Source: Methylobacterium sp.
GTDB taxonomy: Bacteria; Pseudomonadota; Alphaproteobacteria; Rhizobiales; Beijerinckiaceae
NCBI GenBank assembly: GCA_021154065.1
Contig: JAJKJG010000098.1
Coordinates: forward strand, 1-11,171
Length of the DNA stretch: 11,171 nt
Direction: 5' to 3'
The notes beneath the pieces are model-generated. The model had not been told where the DNA came from. It made no database searches and saw only the letters and a program-made list of their open reading frames with translations. Position 1 is the first letter of the stretch; each line of letters begins with the position of its first letter. This document shows positions 1 through 7,082 of the stretch, piece after piece. The position numbers and the translations under genes are program-made.

Positions 1-506
1 CGAAGCTGCGCGTCGAGGTTCGACAGCGGCTCGTCCATGAGGCAGACCTTCGTCTCGGCGACGATGGCGCGGCCGAGCGCGACGCGCTGCTGCTGCCCGC
101 CGGAGAGCTGCGAGGGTTTGCGCTCGAGGAGCTTCTCCAGGCCGAGGATGCCGGCGGCGCGCTTGAGGCGCGCGTCGCGCTCGGGCCGCGGCACGTCGCG
201 CACCTTGAGCCCGAAGACGATGTTCTCCGCGACCGAGAGGTGCGGAAACAGCGCGTAGCTCTGGAACACCATCGAGACGCCGCGCTTTGCCGGCGGAAGC
301 CCGGTCACGTCGCGGTTCCCGATCGCGATCGTGCCGGCGCTCGCGGCCTCGAGCCCGGCGATGAGCCGCAGCGTCGTCGACTTGCCGCAGCCGGAGGGCC
401 CGAGCAGGGCGACGAGCCGCCCGGGCGGGGCCGAGAAGCTGATGCGGTCGACGGCCGGGGTCGCGCCCCAGCTCTTCGTCACCCCGCTCAACGCCACCTC
501 CGCCAT
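1..506 (-). CDS. ABC transporter ATP-binding protein (second ATPase of the operon), 3' end outside window
   Basis: This is the nucleotide-binding subunit of an ABC importer, which hydrolyses ATP at the cytoplasmic face to drive uptake through the two permeases encoded just upstream. The first 168 residues are visible and the reading frame runs off the left edge. Walker A is GPSGCGKST at residues 36-44, the Q-loop glutamine is near 82 in the VFQSYALFPH segment, the signature LSGGQ is at 134-138 and Walker B is VCLMDEP at 154-160, followed by the SNLD D-loop. The H-switch histidine and any TOBE domain lie outside. The ATG at 506 is 17 nt after the permease stop and has a GGGGGA purine run close in front. 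It is a divergent paralogue of the ATPase at 3464-4549. All visible catalytic motifs are intact, so it looks active rather than degenerate. The family call is firm; the substrate is unknown. Confidence 0.95.
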   Translation of the reverse strand, partial: MAEVALSGVTKSWGATPAVDRISFSAPPGRLVALLGPSGCGKSTTLRLIAGLEAASAGTIAIGNRDVTGLPPAKRGVSMVFQSYALFPHLSVAENIVFGLKVRDVPRPERDARLKRAAGILGLEKLLERKPSQLSGGQQQRVALGRAIVAETKVCLMDEPLSNLDAQL

Positions 507-523
507 GTCCCCCGCCGCCGGCC

Positions 524-1336
524 CTACTGTCCGACCTTACTGAGGACATCGGCGCGCAGGAAGCGCTCGATCACCATCATGAACGCGACCGAGGGCACGA
601 GCAGGATCAGCGCCGTGATCGAGGCGATCTGGTAGTTGCCGCCCATCGAGGCCGAGTAGAGCAGGAGCGGCAGGGTCGTGACCTGCGGCACGCCGACGAA
701 AAAGGTGCCGGTGAACTCGTCGAGCGACTCGAGGAACACGAAGATCGCGCTCGCCATGATGCCGGGCGCGGCGAGCGGCAGCGTGATGGTGGCAAAGGTG
801 CGCAAGCCCGAGGCGCCCATGTTGCGCGCCGCGAGCTCGAGGTCGCGGTCGACGGTGGCGAAGGCCGCGGCGGCGATCCAGACCGAGTAGACGAGGCCGT
901 GCGCGGCGTGGACCAGCACGACGCCGGCGACGGTGCCGGCAAGCCCGATCTGGTAGAAGATGCGCGCGACGTTGATGTAGATCGCGACCGACGGAAAGGC
1001 CTGCGGCAGGAGGAACGCGATCATGATCAGCGTGCGGGCGGGAAGCTTCAGCCTTGCAAGGGCATAGCCGGCCGGCACCGAGACGAGGAGCGCCACGAGC
1101 ACGGTAAGCCCGGCGATGGCGACGCTCGTCGCGAGCGACGACATGGCGTCGCCGGTCGGGCGGAACACCACCTCCCAATAGCGCAGGCCGTAGGTGACCG
1201 GCAGCTTGAACGGCGTGTACCAGCGCTCGGCGACCGACCACAGAGCGAGGTTCGCGAGCGGGCCGAACAGCGCGAAGGCGAAGAGGGCGAGCGCGAGCGC
1301 CTTCGCAGCCGTGCCGAGGACTGCGCGGAGTGTCAC
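524..1336 (-). CDS. ABC transporter permease (second permease, PotC-like)
   Basis: This is an integral membrane subunit of a binding-protein-dependent importer, 270 aa, the normal size for this class. A hydrophobic N-terminal helix lies at about residues 13-35. Further membrane segments lie at about 67-95, 102-125, 135-160, 190-205 and 235-258. The EAA loop that docks on the ATPase begins ELAARNMGAS at about 167-176 and ends in TLP at 185-187. The chosen start is GTG at 1336, which overlaps the TGA of the preceding permease in the 4-nt arrangement GTGA and indicates translational coupling. The same frame stays open upstream to about 2287 and could give 587 aa, but that extension is an arginine- and alanine-rich shadow of the other permease and is rejected. 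It probably forms the channel as a heterodimer with the permease at 1333-2160. Confidence 0.93.
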   Translation of the reverse strand: MTLRAVLGTAAKALALALFAFALFGPLANLALWSVAERWYTPFKLPVTYGLRYWEVVFRPTGDAMSSLATSVAIAGLTVLVALLVSVPAGYALARLKLPARTLIMIAFLLPQAFPSVAIYINVARIFYQIGLAGTVAGVVLVHAAHGLVYSVWIAAAAFATVDRDLELAARNMGASGLRTFATITLPLAAPGIMASAIFVFLESLDEFTGTFFVGVPQVTTLPLLLYSASMGGNYQIASITALILLVPSVAFMMVIERFLRADVLSKVGQ

Positions 1337-2160
1337 GGCGTTCCGTGCCGCACCTGGTGGCGCAGGTAGATCCACGCCACGACCGCGGTCATGGCGTAGG
1401 AGATGACGCCGAGCGCGTTCGCGGTCGCGTAATCGCCGTAGGAGTTGATGCGGAAGGCCATGTCGACGGTCAGCATCGTCGGCTGCGAGCCGGCGACCAT
1501 CATCGGCACCGAGAGCACGGACAGCATGGTCACGAAGGACAGGACGAGGCCGACGAGGAGCGTCTGCCCGACCTGCGGCAGCACGATCTCGACGAGCACC
1601 CGCAGGCGCGAGGCGCCGAGGTTGCGCCCGGCCTCGATCGTCGCCCGGTCGAGCGAGGCCATGGCGCCGGCGAGCATCAGGGTCACGAACGGCACCTGCT
1701 TCCACACGAAGGTGATGACGATGCCGCGCCAGTCGAGCAGGCTCGCCGTCTGGATCGGATCGAGGACGCCGGCGGCGACGAGCGTGTTGTTCATGAGCCC
1801 GTTCTTGGCGAGGAAGGTGCGCATGCACTGCGCCGCGACGATGAACGGGATGAACAGCGGCCAGCGGTAGAGCCAGCGCAGCGTCGTGATCAGCCTCGGC
1901 GTCTCGGAGAGCGTCAGCACGCCGGCGATGGCGATCGAGATCAGCGCGATCAGCGCCGTCGAGACGAGGACGATGAAGACGGTGAAGCGGATATCGGTGG
2001 CGTAGAGCTCGAACGCCTTTTCGAAATGGGCGAGCGTCGGCTCGCCATTCGCCGTGAACGCGGCGACGAGCGAGAAGCCGAGCGGATAGAGGAACAGCGC
2101 CGCGACGAGCGCCAGCGCCGGCGCGACGAGGAGGAGGCCAAGGGGCGAGGGGCGGGACAT
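1333..2160 (-). CDS. ABC transporter permease (first permease, PotB-like)
   Basis: This is an inner-membrane channel subunit of the ABC importer, about 275 aa. It has an N-terminal membrane helix at about residues 8-35, then further hydrophobic segments near 62-85, 101-112, 148-168, 200-222 and 250-267. The EAA loop is visible as EAGRNLGAS at about 176-184, ending in VLP near 193-195, which matches the consensus for the coupling helix that contacts the ATPase. I chose ATG at 2160; a GTG directly in front at 2163 is an equally possible start. The ribosome-binding site is weak (AAAGG, very short spacing). Its stop overlaps the GTG start of the second permease. It is separated from the binding-protein gene by 177 nt filled with large palindromes, whereas most other junctions in this operon overlap. 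Confidence 0.93.
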   Translation of the reverse strand: MSRPSPLGLLLVAPALALVAALFLYPLGFSLVAAFTANGEPTLAHFEKAFELYATDIRFTVFIVLVSTALIALISIAIAGVLTLSETPRLITTLRWLYRWPLFIPFIVAAQCMRTFLAKNGLMNNTLVAAGVLDPIQTASLLDWRGIVITFVWKQVPFVTLMLAGAMASLDRATIEAGRNLGASRLRVLVEIVLPQVGQTLLVGLVLSFVTMLSVLSVPMMVAGSQPTMLTVDMAFRINSYGDYATANALGVISYAMTAVVAWIYLRHQVRHGTP

Positions 2161-2163
2161 CAC

Positions 2164-2335
2164 CCTTTGGCCAACGCACCGCGTCCCTCAGCCTGAGGTG
2201 CGAAGCCCGAAGGGCTGAGCCTCGAAGGACGCTGCACGCCGACGCCGCGCACGGCCGTGGGCGTGCTTCGAGGCTCCCCCGGGTCAAGCCCGGGGTCGCA
2301 CCTCAGCATGAGCATGAGGAGGTCCGCGTTCGGTA
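2164..2335. repeat. Palindromic repeat locus 1, between binding protein and permease genes
   Basis: Two copies of the main repeat face each other here. The first (2186-2230) starts with the hairpin CCTCAGCCTGAGG and carries the module AGCCCGAAGGGCTGA before GCCTCGAAGGACG. The second (about 2262-2320, opposite orientation) carries CCCCGGGCTTGACCCGGGG as its module, read on the minus strand. That sequence is itself a hairpin of a kind I remember as a common stand-alone palindrome in alphaproteobacteria. Between them GCACGCC (2234-2240) pairs with GGCGTGC (2260-2266), so the whole locus can fold as one long cruciform or RNA hairpin. The copies are joined by their GCCTCGAAG ends, the reverse of the arrangement at the other loci. 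A small GCATGA tandem doubling lies at about 2306-2317. No gene is present. Confidence 0.85.
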
Positions 2336-2337
2336 CG

Positions 2338-3471
2338 TCAATTCGCGACCTTGCGCTCGTAGGCTTCGAGGATGTCGTTGAAGTAGGGCGCGATCGGGAA
2401 CGGCTTGCCCTTCGACTGCAGATCGTCCGGCGAGATGTCGGCGAAGAGCTTCTTCCAGGCCGCCTGATCGAGCTTGCCTTCGAGGTTCTTGGCGTCGATG
2501 CCCGGATACCAGTTGAAGCGCTTGACGATGCCTTCCGCCTGCACCTCGGGGCTCGTCGCGAGCGCGACGAAATCCTGCGCGAGCTTCGAATTCGCCTTCG
2601 CCGGCACGGCGTAATACATCGGCTGGCCGGGCATGCCGGGGGCGACGAGCTTCAGCTTCATGTTCGGCGGCAGCTTGCCGTCGGTCATCCAGGTGTAGAA
2701 CATGTCGACCCAGACCGGCCCCATGGCGATCTCGCCGCGGTTGAGCATGTCGAGGGTGCCGGCGTTGCCGGGGGTGATGACGACCTTGGTGTTGAACTCC
2801 TTGAGGTCGGCAAGCGCCTTGTCCCAGGCGGCCTTCGTCGCCGCGTCGTAGGGGCCCTTCTCGAGCTTGTCGCCGCCGCCGGCGAAGGCCGCGACCCAGC
2901 CCGACACGAAGGCGACGCCGGACATGCCGCCCTTGATGCCGTTGTAGCCGAACTGCTTCGGGTGCTTCTTCACCCATTCCATGAGCTCGGGGTAGGAGTT
3001 CGGCACGTCCTTCACGAGGTCGGGATTGTAGGCGATCGCGGTCTGCGAGTGGAACATCGGCATGACGAACCCGGACACCTCCGCGCCGAGCGCGTTCTTC
3101 GCCGTGTCGCGGGTCGCGAGCGCGCCGGTCGGGATCTTGTCGGTGTATTTCTCCAGGAGGCCCTCGTTCACCATCGTGCCGGCGGCCTTCTGGTGGATGA
3201 CGACGACGTCGAAGTCGGATTTGGCGGCGCCGCCCTTCTTTTGCGCGTCGAGCTTCTCGTAGATCTTCTGCGAGCCGGCGTCGCCGGGCCCGGTGCCGAC
3301 GGCGGTCACCTTCACGCCGGGATGCGACTTCTCGAACATCGGGCCGAGATAGTCCTTGATGTAGTCGACCATGTTCTGGTCGCCGGCCGTCGCGACGTTG
3401 AGCGTCTGCTGCGCCGCGGCCGGCCACGCCAGCGCGGTCGCGGCAAGGGCCGCTGCGAGTGTCCTACGCAT
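2338..3471 (-). CDS. ABC transporter periplasmic substrate-binding protein
   Basis: This extracellular solute-binding protein of 377 aa captures the substrate in the periplasm and delivers it to the two permeases. A clear Sec signal peptide is present: MRRT, then an alanine/leucine core and WPAAA, with likely cleavage after about residue 20. The mature part begins QTLNVATAGDQNMVDYIKDY and has the general layout of the iron/polyamine/phosphonate binding-protein group (family 1 type, PotD/AfuA-like). The segments DFDVVVIHQKAAGTM and GPVWVDMFYTW look like lobe and ligand-pocket regions, but I cannot name the ligand. The ATG at 3471 lies 8 nt inside the end of the ATPase gene, with a strong GGGAGGA ribosome-binding site in that gene's last codons. 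The downstream gap carries a large palindrome that may protect this transcript end. Confidence 0.93.
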   Translation of the reverse strand: MRRTLAAALAATALAWPAAAQQTLNVATAGDQNMVDYIKDYLGPMFEKSHPGVKVTAVGTGPGDAGSQKIYEKLDAQKKGGAAKSDFDVVVIHQKAAGTMVNEGLLEKYTDKIPTGALATRDTAKNALGAEVSGFVMPMFHSQTAIAYNPDLVKDVPNSYPELMEWVKKHPKQFGYNGIKGGMSGVAFVSGWVAAFAGGGDKLEKGPYDAATKAAWDKALADLKEFNTKVVITPGNAGTLDMLNRGEIAMGPVWVDMFYTWMTDGKLPPNMKLKLVAPGMPGQPMYYAVPAKANSKLAQDFVALATSPEVQAEGIVKRFNWYPGIDAKNLEGKLDQAAWKKLFADISPDDLQSKGKPFPIAPYFNDILEAYERKVAN

Positions 3472-4549
3472 GAGTTCCTCCCTCGTCTTTGGCGCTTGGG
3501 AACAGGTGCAGCTCCGCCAGCGGCAAGCGCAGACCGACTGGGGTATCGAGGTCGAGGTAGCGCTCGTCCGTCACGGTGAAGTGGCGGTCTCCGATCGCGA
3601 CGCCATAGCGGTAATGTCCACCCGGATAGGCCCGGTGCGCAATCCGTCCCGGCAGGACGATGGCGCCGGGGAGGCGCGCGTCGGGGTTGTCGAGCTTCGC
3701 GACGTCGTCGCGGAAATAGGCGGTGACTGGACCGACGGGCGCCTCGCCGCTCCAGGGGATGGGCGCCGCACCGCCGACGCCGATCGCGACCCCCTCCGGG
3801 AGGCGGGCGACCTCGAGGTCGAGCGTGTTCTCCGCCCCCATGAAGCTCGCGACGAAGGGCGAGTTCGGCCGGTCGTAGACCTCCTTCGGCGGGCCGGCCT
3901 GGGCGATGCGGCCGGCATCCATCACCACGATCCGGTCGGCCATGGTCATCGCCTCCTCGCGGTCATGCGTGACGTGGATCGCGGTGAAGCCGAGGCGGTT
4001 CTGGAGCGTCTTGATCTCCTGGCGCAGCTGCACGCGCACCTTGGCGTCGAGGTTCGACAGCGGCTCGTCGAGAAGGAGAAGTTGCGGGTCGATGGCGAGC
4101 GCCCGCCCGAGCGCCACGCGCTGGCGCTGGCCGCCGGAGAGGTTCGTGACCTTGCGCTCCTCGAGGCCGGAGAGGTTGAGGAGCTTCAGCACCTCGCCGA
4201 CCCGCCGCCGCACCTCGGGCCGCGGCACGCCGCGCAGGCGCAAGCCGTAGCCGACATTGCCGAGCACCGTCATATGCGGCCACAGCGCGTAGGATTGGAA
4301 CACCATCGCGATGTTGCGCTTCTCGGGCGGAAGGTTCGCGACGTCGCGGCCCGAGAGCCGGATCGCCCCCGCCGACGATTTCTGGAAGCCCGCGATGGTC
4401 CGCAACAGCGTGGTCTTGCCGCAGCCCGACGAGCCGAGAATCGCCACGAACTCGCCCGGCGCGACGGCAAGGTCGATGCCATGCAGCACCGGCGTCGCGC
4501 CGTAGCCGACGTGGAGATTCTGGACTTCGATCGCAGGGGTTTCGGTCAT
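3464..4549 (-). CDS. ABC transporter ATP-binding protein (PotA-like, with C-terminal TOBE-type region)
   Basis: This is the first ATPase subunit of the importer, 361 aa, the usual length of PotA/UgpC-like ATPases. Walker A is GSSGCGKTT at 39-47, the Q-loop glutamine is about 85, the signature LSGGQRQR is at 137-144, Walker B is LLLLDEP at 157-163, the D-loop SNLD is at 165-168 and the H-switch histidine is about 195 in VTHD. Residues from about 240 to 350 are a beta-rich region consistent with a TOBE regulatory domain. The ATG at 4549 overlaps the TGA of the GIY-YIG gene (ATGA), and its TAG lies within the start of the binding-protein gene. It heads the transporter genes, while a second ATPase closes them. 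It could belong to a phosphonate, polyamine or ferric importer; the sequence does not decide. Confidence 0.95.
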   Translation of the reverse strand: MTETPAIEVQNLHVGYGATPVLHGIDLAVAPGEFVAILGSSGCGKTTLLRTIAGFQKSSAGAIRLSGRDVANLPPEKRNIAMVFQSYALWPHMTVLGNVGYGLRLRGVPRPEVRRRVGEVLKLLNLSGLEERKVTNLSGGQRQRVALGRALAIDPQLLLLDEPLSNLDAKVRVQLRQEIKTLQNRLGFTAIHVTHDREEAMTMADRIVVMDAGRIAQAGPPKEVYDRPNSPFVASFMGAENTLDLEVARLPEGVAIGVGGAAPIPWSGEAPVGPVTAYFRDDVAKLDNPDARLPGAIVLPGRIAHRAYPGGHYRYGVAIGDRHFTVTDERYLDLDTPVGLRLPLAELHLFPSAKDEGGTHA

Positions 4550-5040
4550 CCCGTCCCGCCCTGCCGGACTGCGTGCTTCGAGGCTCGCTGCGCTCGCACC
4601 TCAGCATGAGGAGAGGGGAGTTTGGGCCCAGCTCCCAAATCCTCATGCTGAGGTGCGAGGCCGTCAGGCCGAGCCTCGAAGCACGCACCCTGCGCGGGCG
4701 CATTCTGCGTGGCTCGTTCCGGATCCGTGGTTTTCGAGAGAACCCTGGTCCGTCCACCGGGCCGCTTGGCGAGCCAAGGCAAGCGGTCCCACTCGCCCGG
4801 AATCAGAGCTTCCTTCTTGGCCCGGCTCCAGCCCTTGATGCGCCGCTCGGCGGCCATGGCATCGGTCATCCGTTCGAAATGCTCGTGGAAAACGAGCTGC
4901 ACGGGCCGGCGGGTGCTCGTGTAGCCGCCGAGCGCCCCGGTCTGATGCTCGTAGAAGCGCTTGTCGAGATCGTCTCCGCGCGCCGAGCCGACGTAGTAGC
5001 TGTCGTCCGCGCACTGCAGGATATAGACGAACGCGCCCAT
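4546..5040 (-). CDS. GIY-YIG nuclease domain protein with repeat-encoded C-terminal tail
   Basis: This small protein (164 aa) has an N-terminal GIY-YIG domain of the UPF0213/YhbQ type, a family of putative single-domain endonucleases of uncertain cellular role. The first motif appears as FVYILQC (residues 4-10) and the second as YYVGSA (15-20). Arg28 in KRFYEHQTG and the conserved glutamate about 65 in AAERRIKGW fit the catalytic arginine and metal-binding glutamate. Family members are usually about 90-100 aa, so the domain is complete by about residue 90. Residues from about 118 to 160 are translated straight through the palindromic repeat at 4571-4688, giving low-complexity sequence such as GACFEARP. 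The stop then overlaps the ATPase start as ATGA. The start ATG at 5040 has GAGGG in front. The tail is probably not functional. Confidence 0.85.
   Translation of the reverse strand: MGAFVYILQCADDSYYVGSARGDDLDKRFYEHQTGALGGYTSTRRPVQLVFHEHFERMTDAMAAERRIKGWSRAKKEALIPGEWDRLPWLAKRPGGRTRVLSKTTDPERATQNAPAQGACFEARPDGLAPQHEDLGAGPKLPSPHAEVRAQRASKHAVRQGGTG
4571..4688. repeat. Palindromic repeat locus 2, inside the 3' end of the GIY-YIG gene
   Basis: This is a large, nearly symmetrical inverted pair of the main repeat. The left arm (4571-4611), read on the minus strand, is TCCTCATGCTGAGGTGCGA, module GCGCAGCGA, GCCTCGAAGCACGC. The right arm (4640-4688), read on the plus strand, has the same flanks around the module GGCCGTCAGGCCGA, itself a small hairpin. 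The centre contains TTTGGG (4621-4626) pairing with CCCAAA (4634-4639). In RNA the two arms would form one very long hairpin about 22 nt upstream of the ATPase start codon. Unlike the other main-family loci it is translated, as the last quarter of the GIY-YIG protein. Confidence 0.9.
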
Positions 5041-5064
5041 GTGGCCCTCGGCGATCCTTGAACG

Positions 5065-5286
5065 ATATCAACCCTCATCCAGAGGTGCGAGCCCTCGACA
5101 AGGCCGCTGCATCGGTATCCTGCGTGCTTCGAGGCTCGCTCCGCTCGCACCCCAGCATGAGGGTTTGGGTGTATGGCCCAAACTCAGACCTCCTCATGCT
5201 GGATGAGGGCTGTGGTGCATGGCCCGAACACAGACCTCCTCATGCTGAGGTGCGAGGCCGAAGGCCGAGCCTCGAAGCACGCACCG
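5065..5286. repeat. Palindromic repeat locus 3, composite array between Na/Pi transporter and GIY-YIG genes
   Basis: The gap of 271 nt between the two genes is almost entirely repeat. From left to right there is a degenerate copy at about 5072-5097 with CCTCATCCAGAGGTGCGA and no clear module. Next comes a minus-oriented arm at 5121-5163 with module GCGGAGCGA. A truncated arm lies at about 5191-5210, and a full plus-oriented arm at 5239-5284 has the module GGCCGAAGGCCGA. In the centre GTTTGGG (5163-5169) can pair with CCCAAAC (5177-5183). A 29-nt segment is repeated at a 46-nt period within the array. No gene or convincing promoter is seen here. Confidence 0.88.
5173..5247. repeat. 29-nt imperfect tandem duplication inside repeat locus 3
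   Basis: The segment 5173-5201 (starting ATGGCCCAAACTCAGACC and ending CATGCTG) recurs at 5219-5247 (starting ATGGCCCGAACACAGACC). They match at 27 of 29 positions, with a period of 46 nt. The first copy then breaks off into GATGAGGGC, whereas the second continues into a complete repeat arm. This looks like a local duplication or recombination scar. Confidence 0.8.
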
Positions 5287-5311
5287 ACGGTTGCGCATCC
5301 TCCCGCGTTGC

Positions 5312-6964
5312 CTACTCAGCCGCCACCCTCAATCGGCTCTCCCGCAGCTCGCCCGAGGCCTCGAGGATCGGGTAGGCGACCGAGGTGATGTGGGCGTTGA
5401 TGCGCTTGAGATCGCGCAGGATGTCGAGGTGCAGCGCGCTCGTTTCGATCGAGGCGATGGTGCCCTCGCGCAGGCGGCGCAGGTGGCTCTCGGTCGCGCC
5501 GCGCTCGGCCAATCGGATGTTGTCCTTCTCGAGCACGAGCTGGCGCGCCATGCGGATGTCGCGGGTGACGAACACGGTCATGGCGAGGCGCATCTGGTCG
5601 ACGACGCGGGCGTGCAGCGCCTTGATCTCGGCCCAGCCCTCCGGCGAGAAGTCGAGGTGCAGGCGGCTCTTCTTCGCCGCGAGCTCGAGCAGGCTCTTGT
5701 CGATGATATCGCCGATGTGCTCGAGGTTGGTCGTGAACAGGATGAGGTCGAAGGCGCGCCGGCTGTCCTCCTCGGACAGCGGGTTGCGGGTGAGCCGCGT
5801 CAGATAGAGCTTGATCTCCTCCTGCAGGCGGTCGACCGGATCGTCGAGGCCCTTGACCGCCTGGCGGCGCCTGTCGCCGTCCTCGCCGAAGGCGAGGATC
5901 GTCTCACGCAGCATGATCTCGACCATGTCGGCAAGCCGCATCACCTCGCGGGTCGCGCTGCCGAGCGCGATCGAGGGGCGGTCGAGGAGGGTGTCGTCGA
6001 GATGCTCGATCGTCGGCTCGCCGGGCGCCTTCGCGTCCGGGATCAGGCGCTCGAGCCAGCCGGCGGCGACGCCGGTCAGGGGCAGGAAAACCAGCGCCAG
6101 CGCGAGGTTGAAGAGGGTGTGGAAGTCGGCGATCTGGCGCGCCGGATCGCTTTCGAGGCGCGCCATGCCGTCGGCCGCGAGGCGCAGGACCAGGAGCGCC
6201 GCGAGCGCGCCCGCGAGCCGGAACAGGAAATTGCCGAACAGCACGCGCTTTGCCGCCGCGGGCGCGCGCAGCGACAGGCCGATCGGAATCAGCCCCGAGC
6301 CGATGTTGGCGCCGAGCACGAGCGCCATCCCGAGCGGGGCGGACAGCATCGCGGCGGAGGTCAGCGAGATCACGAGCAGCACCATCGCGACGCTCGAGTG
6401 GAACAGCCAGGTCAGGAGCGCCCCGACGATCACCGCCAGGATCGGGTCGTCGCCGAGACGCTGGAGCACGAGGGCGAGGACCTCGCTGCCGCGAAAGCCA
6501 TGGCTTGCGGCGACGACCATCCCGAGCGACAGGATCATCAGCGCCAGGCCGATGACGATGCGTCCGACCTGCTGCACGGTCGCGTTCTCGACCGCCATGA
6601 AGGCGATCACGCCGGCGATGAGCAGCACCGGCACGAGACCGGAGAGGTCGAAAGCGAGGGCCTGCACGACGAGGGTCGAGCCGACATCGGCGCCGAGCAT
6701 CACCGCGAGCGCGGCGGAGAGCGCGATGAGCCCGCGCTCGGCAAACGACACGACGATGAGCCCGGTCGCCGACGAGCTCTGCACCGCGCTCGCGACGCCG
6801 ATGCCGGCAAGGCAGGCACGGAGCGGGTTCGCGGTCGCCTGCGCGACGGCGCGGCGGAAGCGTTCGCCGAAGGCGCGCAGCACGCCGGTCCGCACCATCC
6901 GCGTCGCCCAGAGCAGGAGCGCGATGCCTCCGAGGAGGTTCAGGAGAACGGTGTGGCCGGCCAC
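5312..6964 (-). CDS. Na+/Pi-cotransporter family membrane protein with PhoU-like domain
   Basis: This is an inner-membrane protein of the Na/Pi cotransporter family (PF02690 type, YjbB/NptA-like), likely moving phosphate with sodium. In bacterial relatives it is often tied to phosphate efflux or homeostasis. It has two inverted half-repeats: QSSSAT begins about residue 62, counting from the GTG, and GADVGST about 91. The second half shows FHSS about 188-191 and GANIGSG at 218-224. Hydrophobic segments extend to about residue 305. A soluble helical PhoU-like region with LEHIGDIIDKSL follows to the end. I prefer GTG at 6964 because the product then begins MAGHTVLLNLLGG, as relatives do; a TTG at 7009 in the same frame is possible, and neither has a good ribosome-binding site. 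The gene lies directly after the iolB terminator, so it is probably a separate transcription unit. Confidence 0.92.
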   Translation of the reverse strand: MAGHTVLLNLLGGIALLLWATRMVRTGVLRAFGERFRRAVAQATANPLRACLAGIGVASAVQSSSATGLIVVSFAERGLIALSAALAVMLGADVGSTLVVQALAFDLSGLVPVLLIAGVIAFMAVENATVQQVGRIVIGLALMILSLGMVVAASHGFRGSEVLALVLQRLGDDPILAVIVGALLTWLFHSSVAMVLLVISLTSAAMLSAPLGMALVLGANIGSGLIPIGLSLRAPAAAKRVLFGNFLFRLAGALAALLVLRLAADGMARLESDPARQIADFHTLFNLALALVFLPLTGVAAGWLERLIPDAKAPGEPTIEHLDDTLLDRPSIALGSATREVMRLADMVEIMLRETILAFGEDGDRRRQAVKGLDDPVDRLQEEIKLYLTRLTRNPLSEEDSRRAFDLILFTTNLEHIGDIIDKSLLELAAKKSRLHLDFSPEGWAEIKALHARVVDQMRLAMTVFVTRDIRMARQLVLEKDNIRLAERGATESHLRRLREGTIASIETSALHLDILRDLKRINAHITSVAYPILEASGELRESRLRVAAE

Positions 6965-7045
6965 TGTCGCGGAATGCCTCGCGGGGTGCCTCTGAGGGCG
7001 TTGTTCCAAAGGGCACTGTGCATCCCCGGGCCGGGAGTCACAACG

Positions 7046-7073
7046 AAAAACGCCTGCGATTCTGCGGCTTTTT
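7046..7073 (-). terminator. Intrinsic terminator after iolB
   Basis: Read on the minus strand, AAAAA is followed by the hairpin GCCGC-AGAATC-GC(A)GGC and then G and TTTTT. This is a short GC stem with a single bulged base and a run of five T, starting 10 nt after the iolB stop. The A-run on the other side gives a matching T-run on the plus strand, so it could act in both directions. It marks the end of the inositol operon. Confidence 0.75.
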
Positions 7074-7082
7074 GTGGGTTTT

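Noticed and set aside
1337..2287. N-terminal 317-residue extension of the second permease frame
   Set aside because: The sequence is an arginine/alanine-rich out-of-frame reading of the first permease and of repeat locus 1; the GTG at 1336 overlaps the preceding stop and gives a normal-sized permease.
2257..4609. Long plus-strand frames of 440 and 412 aa opposite the binding protein and ATPase
   Set aside because: Both mirror well-supported minus-strand genes and have no recognisable motifs.
4546..5040. Homing endonuclease or mobile element encoded by the GIY-YIG gene
   Set aside because: The protein has only the small UPF0213-type domain without a DNA-binding extension or intron/intein context; the tail is translated repeat.
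5065..5286. CRISPR array
   Set aside because: Copies are inverted, palindromic, unevenly spaced and partly degenerate, with no constant-length spacers and no cas genes.
7010..7046. Promoter for the Na/Pi transporter (TTGTGA and CACAGT about 17 nt apart, minus strand)
   Set aside because: The match to consensus is poor, especially the -10 element, and such matches are expected by chance.
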